Source: Candidatus Binatia bacterium
Lineage (GTDB): Bacteria > Desulfobacterota_B > Binatia > UBA9968 > JAJDTQ01
NCBI GenBank assembly: GCA_022827045.1
Contig: JAJDTQ010000096.1
Coordinates: 59,682-123,681, forward strand
Direction of reading: 5' to 3'
DNA: 64,000 nucleotides
A program made the translations under genes and the position numbers. Positions 11,583-20,150 of the stretch are shown here, piece by piece. The notes beneath the pieces were generated by a model. It searched no databases. It was not told the DNA's origin and worked only from the letters and a program-made list of their open reading frames with translations. How positions within the stretch are numbered: the first letter of the stretch is position 1; each line of letters opens with the position of its first letter.

Positions 11583-11876
11583 GTGCGTTCGGCCATTGCG
11601 CTCGTCTGGCTCAGCCTCTTCTGGACCCTGCTGTGCTTCCTGTTCTACCGCGACCGGGAGCTGATCATCCAGGCAAGCCTTCCGGTGTGGATCGCGGCGG
11701 TGGCGGCGTGGGTCATCTACATGGCCGTTAGCACGACTGTCTTGTCCGGCCGGTGGCGGCGCGGCGTCAAGCCACGGGCAAGGAAACGGGCCGCATCGAA
11801 GCAGCCTTCCCGGGCCGGGGGCGCCCGCCGAACGCCGCGCGCCTCCGCCGCGAAACCCCGAAGACGTTCCTCGTAA
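11583..11876 (+). CDS. Small membrane protein of unknown function with basic tail
   Basis: A 97-residue product beginning with GTG, 9 bases after the molybdenum hydroxylase stop. It has two hydrophobic segments (about 3-22 and 32-53) and then a highly basic Arg/Lys/Ala-rich tail (about 60-97). I do not recognise the family. Two membrane passes with a long positively charged cytoplasmic tail suggest contact with membrane lipids or nucleic acid, but no function can be assigned. Its codon use is similar to neighbours. Other in-frame starts upstream would overlap the previous gene. It may simply be the last gene of that transcript, ending before a repeat cluster. Confidence 0.5.
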   Translation: MRSAIALVWLSLFWTLLCFLFYRDRELIIQASLPVWIAAVAAWVIYMAVSTTVLSGRWRRGVKPRARKRAASKQPSRAGGARRTPRASAAKPRRRSS

Positions 11877-11890
11877 GTTGGCGTTCCAAA

Positions 11891-11911
11891 CCCTCTCCCT
11901 CTGGGAGAGGG
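11891..11911. repeat. Palindromic intergenic element, truncated copy
   Basis: Perfect hairpin half: CCCTCTCCC and GGGAGAGGG face each other around three bases. It matches the core of the longer copies at 11939-11980, 12040-12074, 21402-21436, 21451-21492 and 62209-62243 but lacks the flanking arm. It lies 15 bases after the small membrane protein stop. Confidence 0.85.
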
Positions 11912-11938
11912 CGGCCCTCCTACCGTCCCAAACTCAAC

Positions 11939-11980
11939 CCCTCTCCCTCTGGGAGAGGGTGGCCGAAGGCCGGGTGAGGG
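11939..11980 (-). repeat. Palindromic intergenic element (42 bp, full form)
   Basis: The unit has two parts: a 21-bp CCTCTCCC/GGGAGAGG hairpin, then GGCCGAAGGCC followed by GGGTGAGGG. Read on the minus strand it starts CCCTCACCC, which aligns with the 35-bp copies at 12040-12074, 21402-21436 and 62209-62243. It lies in a gap between convergent genes (stops at 11876 and 12107). Confidence 0.9.
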
Positions 11981-12039
11981 CGCCGCGAACCCCGCCCCTC
12001 TACATTCCTCGCCAGGTGACGGGTGCTTGCTTCGCATGA

Positions 12040-12074
12040 CCCTCACCCCAGCCCTCTCCCAAAGGGAGAGGGGG
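12040..12074 (+). repeat. Palindromic intergenic element (35 bp), inverted to the previous copy
   Basis: Begins CCCTCACCCC and ends with a CCCTCTCCC/GGGAGAGGG hairpin around a three-base loop. Together with the copy at 11939-11980 it forms a larger inverted pair separated by about 60 bases, which could fold into a cruciform. A strong hairpin between two convergent genes could stop transcription from both sides or protect 3' ends; that role is inferred. Confidence 0.9.
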
Positions 12075-12106
12075 ACGAGGGGCCGCGTGCTCGCGGCACG
12101 GTGTGG

Positions 12107-12535
12107 CTAGAACATCTGGTCGATGGAAAGCGCCCCCGCCCCGCCCACGAGTATCGTCAACGCCATCAGGAAGAGAGCGAGGCAGTACTCGATGCCCATA
12201 CCCTTGCGGCCGCCGCCGGACAGGAAGAAACCGTGCTCCCAGTGGCTGGCCCAGATGGCCACGGCCAGGAAGATCATCAGCCCCAGGGCCAACGGACGGA
12301 CGAGAAAACCCAGGACCATGGCCGGTACGCTAAGGATCTCCGTGAAGACGCCGACGATGCCGATCCAGATGGGGATCCGGTATCGCTCTTTCCAGTTGGT
12401 CACCTGGCCCATGAGGCCTCTACCTCCCAGCCACCCGAAGAGGTGCTGGGTGCCATGGGCGAAGAAGGTGACGGCCAGCCCGATTCGCAGGACGATAAAG
12501 GCCAGATTCGGTTCCGTTTGAAAGATCGCGTTCAT
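12107..12535 (-). CDS. DoxX family membrane protein
   Basis: A 142-residue protein with four predicted membrane helices (about 9-30, 52-72, 76-98 and 108-130). The second half of the first helix reads FFAHGTQHLFGW, the usual DoxX/DoxD-family pattern, and later GFLVRPLALGLM is also typical. Family members are quinone-linked or redox-related membrane proteins of mostly unknown function. Its ATG overlaps the stop of the upstream alpha/beta hydrolase gene as ATGA, so translation is probably coupled. It is the last gene of a three-gene minus-strand operon (13338-14786, 12532-13335, 12107-12535). Confidence 0.88.
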   Translation of the reverse strand: MNAIFQTEPNLAFIVLRIGLAVTFFAHGTQHLFGWLGGRGLMGQVTNWKERYRIPIWIGIVGVFTEILSVPAMVLGFLVRPLALGLMIFLAVAIWASHWEHGFFLSGGGRKGMGIEYCLALFLMALTILVGGAGALSIDQMF

Positions 12536-13335
12536 GCCAGAAACCTCCGTATGGCGGCGTGGGCCGCGTCGGGATTGACGAAGAAGTAACTGTGCTTTTC
12601 TCCCTTGAGCTCCACGAAGACTGCTCCCGGGATCTCTGCCGCCAGCACGTCCGCCGCCTGCCGTAGCGAGGTGTCGCTGGTCACGTGGTGCTCCTCCGCC
12701 CCCACCAGGATCAGCGTGGGAACGGCGATGTCCTTGAGGCGCTCTTTCAGGTCGTGCTGCTGGCGCGCGATGACGTGGCGGAAGTACTGCTCGACGGGAT
12801 TGAGATGCGCCATGCGTACCGCCAGGTATCCTTCGACCCGCTGCGGATAGCGTTTGATGAACTCCTCGGTGAAGCCCACGGTCACGCCGTGGTCGCGCAC
12901 GTAGCGCTCGTAGCCCCACTCCACCATTTCCTTGGCGATGCGCAATGGGATGCCCTTGGTGGAGGGGTAAAAGCCGCGTCCCGACGCGCAGATGAGGGCG
13001 GAGACCCGGTCCGAGTGGTCCAGGGCCATGACCTGGGCCACCGACCCGCCCATGGAATGGCCGCAGACCACGGCGTCGCGCGCATCCAGGTGGGCCAGCA
13101 CGGCAGCGGCGTCGTCGGCGAAGTCCTTGACGCTGTAAGGCTCCGAGGGCCAGTCCGACCGTCCGGTGCCGCGGTAGTCGCACAGGATCACCTGATGGTC
13201 GCGTGAGAAAGCCGGCACCTGGTGGAGCTTCCAGACGTCGCAGTGGCAGGCGGTCTCGCTGAGGAACAGCAGCGGGCGGCCGCTGCCGTGGGCCTCGTAG
13301 TACAGCTTCGTCCCGTCCCTGTGAATATACGGCAT
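12532..13335 (-). CDS. Alpha/beta fold hydrolase
   Basis: A 267-residue serine hydrolase. The nucleophile elbow GHSMGG lies near residue 92. The conserved DYRGTGRSDWP strand-loop precedes it, and GEKHSYFFVNPD near residue 246 provides the probable catalytic His. LILVGAEEHHVTSD near residue 208 should contain the acid. The oxyanion-hole region is the HGSGRPLLFL stretch near residue 17. Such enzymes cleave esters, lactones or carbon-carbon bonds; the substrate is unknown. It starts 2 bases after the amidohydrolase stop and overlaps the DoxX start by 4 bases, so all three are almost certainly co-transcribed and act on one pathway. Confidence 0.88.
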   Translation of the reverse strand: MPYIHRDGTKLYYEAHGSGRPLLFLSETACHCDVWKLHQVPAFSRDHQVILCDYRGTGRSDWPSEPYSVKDFADDAAAVLAHLDARDAVVCGHSMGGSVAQVMALDHSDRVSALICASGRGFYPSTKGIPLRIAKEMVEWGYERYVRDHGVTVGFTEEFIKRYPQRVEGYLAVRMAHLNPVEQYFRHVIARQQHDLKERLKDIAVPTLILVGAEEHHVTSDTSLRQAADVLAAEIPGAVFVELKGEKHSYFFVNPDAAHAAIRRFLA

Positions 13336-13337
13336 CG

Positions 13338-14786
13338 TTATCGTTTCCGGACCGGGTAGCTCATGGGCGCCACGTCATCGATGGTCTCGCCCAGGGCGCG
13401 CCACTCCGGCACTGAGTCCCACAGGGGCCGTGCCCCTTCCTGAATCCGGTCCAGCAGCTCGGCCTCGTCGAAGCGGGTGGGCCGGCCGCCTTCCAGCAAC
13501 GTCTCGCCGTCGACGATGATGCGCTCGATGTCGCTGCCGCTGCCCCCTTCCACAAAGGATTTGATGGGGTCCCGGACGGCGCCGAAGTGGGTCCTGCGCA
13601 GGTCGACGACGATCATGTCCGCCTTGGCGCCGGGCGCCAGCCGGCCCAGGTCGTCGCGCCGCAGGGCCCTGGCGGCGCCCAGGGTGGCGGCATTGTAGAC
13701 GTCGTAGGGCTTGCCGGCGCGGAAGCTCCCTTCCACGATGCGGCAGGCGAGTCCGGCGAGGCGCATTTCGTGCACCATGTCCTGGGGGAAGGTGTCCGTG
13801 CCCAAGACGACGTTGATGCCGCGCCTGCGGTACTCGTCGAAGGACTCCAGCGCAATGCCCATCTTGGCGTACTTGTACGGGGCGTGGGCCACCGACGCGC
13901 CGCTGTCCGCCAGCATGGACAGGTCGTCGCCGTAGGGGTAGTGGCACCAGGAATGGCGGCCGTGGAATACGCAGTGTCCGAGGATGACTTCCTCGCCCAG
14001 AAATCCCAGGTCGTGGAGGTACTGGATCGGCGTCACCCCCCGCTGCCGCAGCGTCGACTGGAACTCCACGATGTTCATGGCGGTATGGAGCTGGATTCCG
14101 ATGCCGAGCTCCCCGGCGGTCCGTTTCGTGGCCTTGAGGAGCTCGGGAGTGCAGGTGTCCAGTTGGCCGGGATAGAACATGGCGCGGATGCGGCCGTTGA
14201 ACGCGCCGTCATGCTGCTTCGCGTACTCCGTCGCGCGGACGAGGCCCTGCTCGCCGGCTTCCTCGTTCCAGTCCCACTGGATGCGCCCGTGGTCGTCGAG
14301 AACGTAGGCAGCGCTCCGGTAGCCGGCTCCCAGGTAGGCCCGCGCGCCGAGTTCGCCGATCATCTCGGTGAATCCGTCGATCATGGTACCGCGGGTGCCC
14401 ACGTCCAGGATGGTGGTGGCGCCGCCGCGCACCGCCGCCCACACCCCGAACTTGCCCTCCACGTCCGCCCGCGGAGGCGGGCCCATGCCCTTGGCGCCGC
14501 GCCGCATGGCGCCGTAGGAAAGGAAATTCATGCCCAGGTAGTCGGCCTTGCTGGCGTCGTTCAGCATGACGTGGCGGGCGTTGGTGCCCGCGTGGATGTG
14601 GCAGTTGATAAGGCCCGGACTGATGAGCCGGCCGCCGGCGTCGATGATCCGGTCCACCGGCCCGTCGTAGCCGTAGCCCACGTGGAGGATGCGGTCATCC
14701 TCGTAGACGACCGTACCCTCGGGCAGCAGGTCGTGGCCTTGACCGTCGTAGCCCACCACCCAGCCGCCTTGAATGAGTGTCTTCAT
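13338..14786 (-). CDS. Amidohydrolase (chlorohydrolase / SAH deaminase-like)
   Basis: A 482-residue metal-dependent hydrolase of the composite beta-sandwich plus TIM-barrel type. SPGLINCHIHAGTN (near residue 55) carries the first metal-binding His pair. A later LGHCVFHGR and VVLGTDTFPQDM supply the other His and the catalytic Asp of the barrel. Between them IQLHTAMNIVEF provides the fourth His. The C-terminal ADMIVVDLRRTHF returns to the sandwich domain. Family enzymes deaminate or dechlorinate aminated heterocycles, but this one cannot be assigned. The ATG at 14786 starts the sandwich directly. It heads the operon with the alpha/beta hydrolase and DoxX genes. Confidence 0.88.
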   Translation of the reverse strand: MKTLIQGGWVVGYDGQGHDLLPEGTVVYEDDRILHVGYGYDGPVDRIIDAGGRLISPGLINCHIHAGTNARHVMLNDASKADYLGMNFLSYGAMRRGAKGMGPPPRADVEGKFGVWAAVRGGATTILDVGTRGTMIDGFTEMIGELGARAYLGAGYRSAAYVLDDHGRIQWDWNEEAGEQGLVRATEYAKQHDGAFNGRIRAMFYPGQLDTCTPELLKATKRTAGELGIGIQLHTAMNIVEFQSTLRQRGVTPIQYLHDLGFLGEEVILGHCVFHGRHSWCHYPYGDDLSMLADSGASVAHAPYKYAKMGIALESFDEYRRRGINVVLGTDTFPQDMVHEMRLAGLACRIVEGSFRAGKPYDVYNAATLGAARALRRDDLGRLAPGAKADMIVVDLRRTHFGAVRDPIKSFVEGGSGSDIERIIVDGETLLEGGRPTRFDEAELLDRIQEGARPLWDSVPEWRALGETIDDVAPMSYPVRKR

Positions 14787-14892
14787 GGTTCGTTTGCCTC
14801 GATCGAAACCCCGCGGTGAACCGATGCACGAGGGGTCTGAAACCACCCCTACATCCTTATCTCCGCGCGGCGCAGAACACAACGCACGCGGG

Positions 14893-14909
14893 GGCGACCG
14901 CCGGTCGCC
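14893..14909. repeat. Short palindrome GGCGACC / GGTCGCC
   Basis: GGCGACC and GGTCGCC flank three bases, immediately beside the recD2 stop at 14911. A closely related perfect palindrome is at 21381-21396, also next to the CCTCTCCC repeats. Both are intergenic and preceded by GGGG runs, so they may belong to one small repeat family. Confidence 0.6.
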
Positions 14910-14910
14910 G

Positions 14911-17091
14911 CTACCGGATTTCCCCGGCAAGCCGCGCGGCGAGGTTGGTCAGCCGGCGGGTGGAGCGGACGTTGTTGACCGCCATGGCCAGCGCCCTGGA
15001 TTGCCCTATGATGACCACCAGCTTCTTGCCGCGGGTCACCGCGGTGTAGAGCAGGTTGCGCTGAAGCAGCAGGTAGTGCTGCATGGCCAGGGGAATGACT
15101 ACCGCCGCATATTCGGAACCCTGGCTCTTGTGCACGGAGGTGGCGTAGGCGAGGGAGATCTCGTCAAGCTCGCTGAATTCGTAGAGCACGGTGCGGTCGT
15201 CGAAGGCGACGTGGACCTGCCCTTCGTCCAGGTCGACCCGGGACACCTGCCCGATATCGCCGTTGAAGACGTCCTTGTCGTAGTCGTTGACCGTCTGGAT
15301 GATCTTGTCACGTGGCGCGTAGCTCCAGCCGAAACGGCTGACCTGCGGCTCCGCGCCGGCGTTGAGGCGTTTCTGCAACCCCACGTTCAGGGAATGCGTG
15401 CCCAGGCTGCCCCGGTTCATGGGGGTCAGCACCTGGATGTCCCGGATGGGGTTCATGCCGAAGCGCCTGGGGATGCGCTCGGTCACCACCTGGAAGAGCT
15501 TGTCGTGGATCTCCTCGGGTGACTCCGCGGGGATGAAGTAGAAGTCCTGCAGTCCGTCGCCGTTTCGGTTCTCGATGGGTTCGCCGGCGTTGATGCGGTG
15601 GGCGTTTACCACGATGCTGGAGGAAGCCGCCTGCCGGAAGATCTCCGTGAGGCGCACCGTCGGCACCTGCCCGGACTCGATGATGTCCTGCAGCACCGCT
15701 CCCGGCCCCACCGAAGGGAGTTGGTCCACATCCCCCACCAGCAGCACGGCCGCGTGAGAAGGCACGGCCTTGAGTAACTGGTTCATCAGCAGGACGTCCA
15801 CCATGGACACCTCGTCGACGATCAGCAGGTCCGTCTCAAGAGGGTCGGTCTCGTCCTTGCGGAAGCCCCCGTGCCTGGGGTCGAACTCCAGCAGCCGATG
15901 AATGGTCCTGGCCTCGGCCCCGGCGGACTCCGAGAGGCGCTTGGCGGCGCGTCCGGTGGGAGCGCAAAGCAGCACCCTGGTGTTGCGCCCCTCCACAAGC
16001 CTCAGAATGCTGTTGACGATGGTGGTCTTTCCGACCCCGGGTCCTCCGGTCAACACCGTGACCTTGCCGTTGAGCACGATATTGACGGCCTCGCGCTGCG
16101 ACCCGGAAAGGCTGAGCCCGGTCTGGGATTCCACCCATGGCATGACCCTCTCGCCATCGATGGAGCCCCAGGGCGGCGGCCCCTTGAGCAGGCGCCGGAG
16201 GTGGCCGGCGACACCGCCCTCGGCCCGGAACAGCGGAGCCAGGAAAAGCGCCGGCTCTCCGCGCAACGACTCGCTCATCAGGTTCTCGGCGGCCACCTCG
16301 AGGCCGATGGCGTGCTCCACCGCCTCCGGGGAAACCTCGAGCAGCTCCACGGTCCGTTCCACGAGGTCGTGCCGTTCCGCCGCGCAATGCCCTTCGTTGG
16401 AACGCTCCCAGAGCACGTGGTGCAGCGCCGCCCGTATCCGGATGAGCGAATCGGACGGGATGCCGAGCTTGCGGGCGATGGCATCCGCGGTGACGAACCC
16501 GATGCCGCTGATGTCCAGTGCCAGGCGGTAGGGATTTTCCCGTACCCGCTCAATGGCCTCGTCGCCGTACACCCGGTAGATGCGCGCCGCCCGGGCGCTG
16601 CCGATGCCGTGGGAGTGAAGGAAGACCATGATCTCGCGGATCGCCTTCTGCTCGCGCCACGCCTCGGTGACGCGCGCCTGCCGCTTCTCGCCGATACCCT
16701 CCAGTGTGAGCAGGCGCTCCGGGTTCCGTTCGATGACCTCGAACACCTCGGTTCCGAAGGCCTTGACCAGTTGATGCGCGAAATGCGGACCGATGCCCTT
16801 GATGAGCCCGGAGCCCAGGTACTTCTCCACTCCTTCGAGTGTCGTCGGCGGGATCACCCGCAACGTGTCGGCCCGAAACTGAAGGCCGTAGGTGGCGTCG
16901 TTCACCCACGCGCCCCGGCATTCCAGTTGTTCGCCGGGATTGACCGCGGCGGCATTGCCCACCACCGTCGCCAGCTCCCGGCGACCGCGCATCTTTACCT
17001 GGAGGACACAGAACCCCGTGTCAGGGCTGTGAAAGGTGACCCGTTCCACCAGGCCTTGCAGGGGCTCTCCGATGAGCGCCGGCTGGTTCAT
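14911..17091 (-). CDS. recD2: RecD2-type ATP-dependent DNA helicase
   Basis: A 726-residue RecD-like helicase of the RecD2/YrrC class, which acts alone and not in RecBCD. The N-terminal OB domain and helix-hairpin-helix repeats (about 1-200, including GSGLIKGIGPHFA) precede a helicase core. Walker A is GGPGVGKTT (near 348), Walker B LLIVDEVSMVD (near 425), and later motifs include GDVDQLPSVGPG and SYAP. The SH3-like and motif VI region reads YATSVHKSQGSEYAAVVIP followed by YTAVTRGKK. It should unwind DNA 5' to 3' in repair. Its ATG overlaps the stop of the AsmA-like gene as ATGA, so the two are translationally coupled. Confidence 0.94.
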   Translation of the reverse strand: MNQPALIGEPLQGLVERVTFHSPDTGFCVLQVKMRGRRELATVVGNAAAVNPGEQLECRGAWVNDATYGLQFRADTLRVIPPTTLEGVEKYLGSGLIKGIGPHFAHQLVKAFGTEVFEVIERNPERLLTLEGIGEKRQARVTEAWREQKAIREIMVFLHSHGIGSARAARIYRVYGDEAIERVRENPYRLALDISGIGFVTADAIARKLGIPSDSLIRIRAALHHVLWERSNEGHCAAERHDLVERTVELLEVSPEAVEHAIGLEVAAENLMSESLRGEPALFLAPLFRAEGGVAGHLRRLLKGPPPWGSIDGERVMPWVESQTGLSLSGSQREAVNIVLNGKVTVLTGGPGVGKTTIVNSILRLVEGRNTRVLLCAPTGRAAKRLSESAGAEARTIHRLLEFDPRHGGFRKDETDPLETDLLIVDEVSMVDVLLMNQLLKAVPSHAAVLLVGDVDQLPSVGPGAVLQDIIESGQVPTVRLTEIFRQAASSSIVVNAHRINAGEPIENRNGDGLQDFYFIPAESPEEIHDKLFQVVTERIPRRFGMNPIRDIQVLTPMNRGSLGTHSLNVGLQKRLNAGAEPQVSRFGWSYAPRDKIIQTVNDYDKDVFNGDIGQVSRVDLDEGQVHVAFDDRTVLYEFSELDEISLAYATSVHKSQGSEYAAVVIPLAMQHYLLLQRNLLYTAVTRGKKLVVIIGQSRALAMAVNNVRSTRRLTNLAARLAGEIR

Positions 17092-19583
17092 CGCTCGCCG
17101 CCGAACAGCTTCAGGGCCCGCTTGATAAGCTCCCCGATCGGGTCGCTGGCGGTCTCCGCAGGTTCCTTTCCGGTCTCTTCGTCGCCCTTCGAGTCCGTGC
17201 CCGGGATGAGGTCCAGCAACCCTTGCACGCCCCGCCCCACGCTCTTTTCCAGAAGCGTCTGGATGAGCTTGAGCCGTGGCCGCACCGTCAGGGCCGGTAT
17301 GGCTCCCCGAAGGGTGAAAGGTACCTCGATCTGTCCCTTGCCGTTGGTGATGGGCGTCAAGCGCGAGCCCGGCAGCAGGTCGGAGGAGAGGTGCTCCGAC
17401 ACGGTGAGCATGCCGTCAAGATTGGTGTCTCCGTCAAGTCCTACCCAACCCTTGCCGGCGATCTCGTAGTCTCTGGCCTTCAGGGCGATACCCTCGACGA
17501 CGATCCTGCCGCCCACCGCCCGGACTTCCGTGTAGATACGCTCGAACGCCGTGGTTCCCTCCTTGAAGATGTGCGGGTACTTGTCCTTGATGTTACGGTT
17601 GAACAATGAGGTCAGCCCCTTGACACCGGTGATTCCCTGCAACGCCCGTTCGCCAAGGTTGAAGTCCAGCACCCGGCCGTGGACCACGGCTGCCTTTCCC
17701 GTTCCCTTGAGGGTCGGCTTGATGGCCGCCCAGGTCGCGCCTTGTCCCGTCACGCTCAGGTCGGCGTCGAGGGTGCCCTCCACGTTGGGGAAGCCGGCGA
17801 TGCCGGCGAGGTAGCGCCCAATGTCGATGTCCCTCAGCCGCCCGACCGCCTCGAAGCGCCGAGCCGACCTTCCGAGGTCCATCCGGCCGTTGGAGTCCAC
17901 CGAGCCGCCCAGGGTATTGAAGCGAAGGCTTCCCAACGCGAGCGACGATCCACGCAGCTTGAAACCGGTGCTCAAGTCGGCGACATCCAGGCCGAAAAGC
18001 CGTCCCCTGCTGGAAGTGAGGGTGCCTTCCCAGGACAGACCCCCGTGCCGCGAGAGATGTCCGGAGCCGCGGGCGTCTTCCAGGACGGTGCCGTCGGGTT
18101 GGATCTCGAGATCGGCCAGCCGGAGCGATGGCGAGGCGAGCCGGTAGGTCAACGTGAGCGGCGCGAAGGTTTCCAGGGTCATCCTGCCGGCGAGGTGGGT
18201 CTCGCCGATGCGGACGGACAGTTGCCTGAACGTGGCTCCCTGGTTGGAGAACTCCACAGCCGCCGACAATTGCTCCAGAGGCCGCTCCCAGACCGGCAGC
18301 TTGACGGATGCCTTGCGGAACGCCACCGTGCCACGAATTCGCGGCACGGCACTACCGTCCAACTTTCCCGCGACTTCCGCCTTCACCGAGGCACGGCCGG
18401 ACAGCTCGTAAACCGCCAGCCGCGGAAACCAGCGATGCAGGCTGGCCATCTCCGCGTTCGTCGTGCGCAGGCTGAGATCCAGAACCGCGGGATCGCCGTA
18501 GTCCAGGTCTCCGCGCCCTCTGACGCTGAGGGTGTCGAGGGTTGTGTCCAGCCGCGTCGCGGTGATGCCGCCGGGCGTCGCGCGGATGTCCGCCTCGATC
18601 CGGAGCGCCTTGCCTCGCGGCTTGTTCAGCAGGTCGGCATATCGGACGCCACTGTCCGTAAGGTCGAGTGTCCCTTCCGCCGCGAGTCCCGTCAGGTTCC
18701 CCTTGATCGAAAGCCCCTCGCTCTTGAGGTTTCCCGTCAACCCCAGCGCCTTCGGCCAGGCCTTGTCCACCCGCGGGAAGGTCCTTCGCAAGGCGTTCCA
18801 TGACAGGGTCGTGATGTCGACGGATCCGACGACGGGAACGCCATCGACCCCGGGCGTCTTTCCGACCGGACCAATGGTGCCCTTGAAGCGGAGGTTTCGC
18901 TTGTCCGACAGGATGGCCGCGGCCAGACTGGCCTTGAAAGGGCGGTCCATCCTCAGGTCGTCCAGGGTCAGATCCAGTTTCCGGAGCTTCGCGCGATGGT
19001 GTTGCTTGTCGTCCCGATAGTCCAGTGTGCCGCCCGAGACCTCCACGCGGGCGACGGCCAGGTCCACCCTCAACCCGGCGAACACTGCGAACGCAGGCGA
19101 CGGCGTCACCTCCCGCGATTCGGAAGCGGCGAAGACAGGCGCCACGGCACCGAAGCCCGGTAGCCACGGAGACCGTGACGCCGTGGGCGCCTGCGCCTGC
19201 AGCCTGGAAAAGTTATAGATTCCGCGCGCATCGCGGATGATCTGGACCACCGGTTGTCGTAGCACCACTCGCGTTGCGGAAATCTGCCGCTGCAAAGGGC
19301 GGATCTTGAGATTGACGCGGATGTCCGCGGCTTGAAGAAAATGCCCGGCGCCAAAGTCCGGGTCTTCAGCCATGGAGAATTCACGGATGCGGACGCCGAT
19401 GCCGCCCCGAAGCTTGACGCTGATGCTGTCGAAGGCAACCTTCCGGCCGCTGTGCCGCTCGACCGCCGCGATGATGTGATCCTTGTAGGAAGCGACGACC
19501 GAGTCGATGTTGTAGAGAGCCCATCCTAGCAATGCGGCGGCAACTATAATAAGGACCAACAACGCGATGACGAGTTTGCGCAT
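17088..19583 (-). CDS. AsmA family protein
   Basis: An 831-residue protein with one N-terminal membrane helix (about 2-23) and a large periplasmic domain of repeated beta strands, as in AsmA/TamB-like lipid transfer proteins. The segment after the helix (VERHSGRKVAFDSISVKLRGG) is the usual AsmA N-domain. LSVTGQGATWAAIKPTLKGTG and the C-terminal region with KGQIEVPFTLRGAIP resemble the AsmA-2 domain. Such proteins bridge the periplasm and influence outer-membrane lipid content. An in-frame start at 19643 would add 20 residues ahead of the helix, so 19583 is preferred. RecD2 starts within its stop codon, an unexpected partnership. Confidence 0.85.
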   Translation of the reverse strand: MRKLVIALLVLIIVAAALLGWALYNIDSVVASYKDHIIAAVERHSGRKVAFDSISVKLRGGIGVRIREFSMAEDPDFGAGHFLQAADIRVNLKIRPLQRQISATRVVLRQPVVQIIRDARGIYNFSRLQAQAPTASRSPWLPGFGAVAPVFAASESREVTPSPAFAVFAGLRVDLAVARVEVSGGTLDYRDDKQHHRAKLRKLDLTLDDLRMDRPFKASLAAAILSDKRNLRFKGTIGPVGKTPGVDGVPVVGSVDITTLSWNALRRTFPRVDKAWPKALGLTGNLKSEGLSIKGNLTGLAAEGTLDLTDSGVRYADLLNKPRGKALRIEADIRATPGGITATRLDTTLDTLSVRGRGDLDYGDPAVLDLSLRTTNAEMASLHRWFPRLAVYELSGRASVKAEVAGKLDGSAVPRIRGTVAFRKASVKLPVWERPLEQLSAAVEFSNQGATFRQLSVRIGETHLAGRMTLETFAPLTLTYRLASPSLRLADLEIQPDGTVLEDARGSGHLSRHGGLSWEGTLTSSRGRLFGLDVADLSTGFKLRGSSLALGSLRFNTLGGSVDSNGRMDLGRSARRFEAVGRLRDIDIGRYLAGIAGFPNVEGTLDADLSVTGQGATWAAIKPTLKGTGKAAVVHGRVLDFNLGERALQGITGVKGLTSLFNRNIKDKYPHIFKEGTTAFERIYTEVRAVGGRIVVEGIALKARDYEIAGKGWVGLDGDTNLDGMLTVSEHLSSDLLPGSRLTPITNGKGQIEVPFTLRGAIPALTVRPRLKLIQTLLEKSVGRGVQGLLDLIPGTDSKGDEETGKEPAETASDPIGELIKRALKLFGGER

Positions 19584-19687
19584 GAAGCCGTCCGGTACGG
19601 TGAATTTACACCATCGTGCAGGGGAACTGAAGGTGACTTTCACGGCGCGCGAACCGACATGCGCGCCATGAGCACGGAGGTCTTGCC

Positions 19688-20101
19688 GTGAAGCGGTTCG
19701 TATCCGAACGGAACGTCGAGTTCGCTGACTGCGATTCGGCGAGAATCGTTTTCTACCCGAACTTCTACATCTGGTTCGACCGCGCCACCGAGCGCCTGTT
19801 CGCGTCCGTGGGACTGACCTACCAAGCCATGGAGCGGCGGCACGGCGTCATCGGACTGCCGTTGCTGGAGACCGGCGCCCGGTATCTGCGCCCTTGCCGC
19901 CACGGCGAGCGGGTGCGGCTGGAGAGCTGGGTGGACTCCTGGCGCGAGAAGGTGTTCGTGGTGAAGCACCGGATCGAGTGCGAGGGCGAACTTGCGGTGG
20001 AAGGCTACGAGACCCGCGCGTGGGCGGCGCCAGCCGCGGAGGGCCCCCGTTCCATGCGGGCGGTGCCGATACCCGATTCCGTCCGGGAGCTTTTCCAGTG
20101 A
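19688..20101 (+). CDS. Acyl-CoA thioesterase of the hotdog fold (4-hydroxybenzoyl-CoA thioesterase family)
   Basis: A 137-residue single hotdog-fold protein. The segment FADCDSARIVFYPNFYIWFDRATE contains the Asp that is catalytic in the 4HBT family and the long central helix that follows it. Family members hydrolyse acyl- or aryl-CoA thioesters. The GTG start at 19688 follows CGGAGG with a 7-base gap. The MFS carrier gene begins within about 50 bases, so they are likely co-transcribed. The substrate is unknown; aromatic acyl-CoA is only one possibility. Confidence 0.83.
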   Translation: MKRFVSERNVEFADCDSARIVFYPNFYIWFDRATERLFASVGLTYQAMERRHGVIGLPLLETGARYLRPCRHGERVRLESWVDSWREKVFVVKHRIECEGELAVEGYETRAWAAPAAEGPRSMRAVPIPDSVRELFQ

Positions 20102-20150
20102 CCGCGCCGGCCGCGCTTCCGAAGACGTGCCCGGCTCGCGCTTCCGTCTA

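Noticed and set aside
11880..12080. Repeats as a CRISPR array
   Set aside because: The copies are few, inverted to each other and differ in length; there are no regular spacers and no cas genes.
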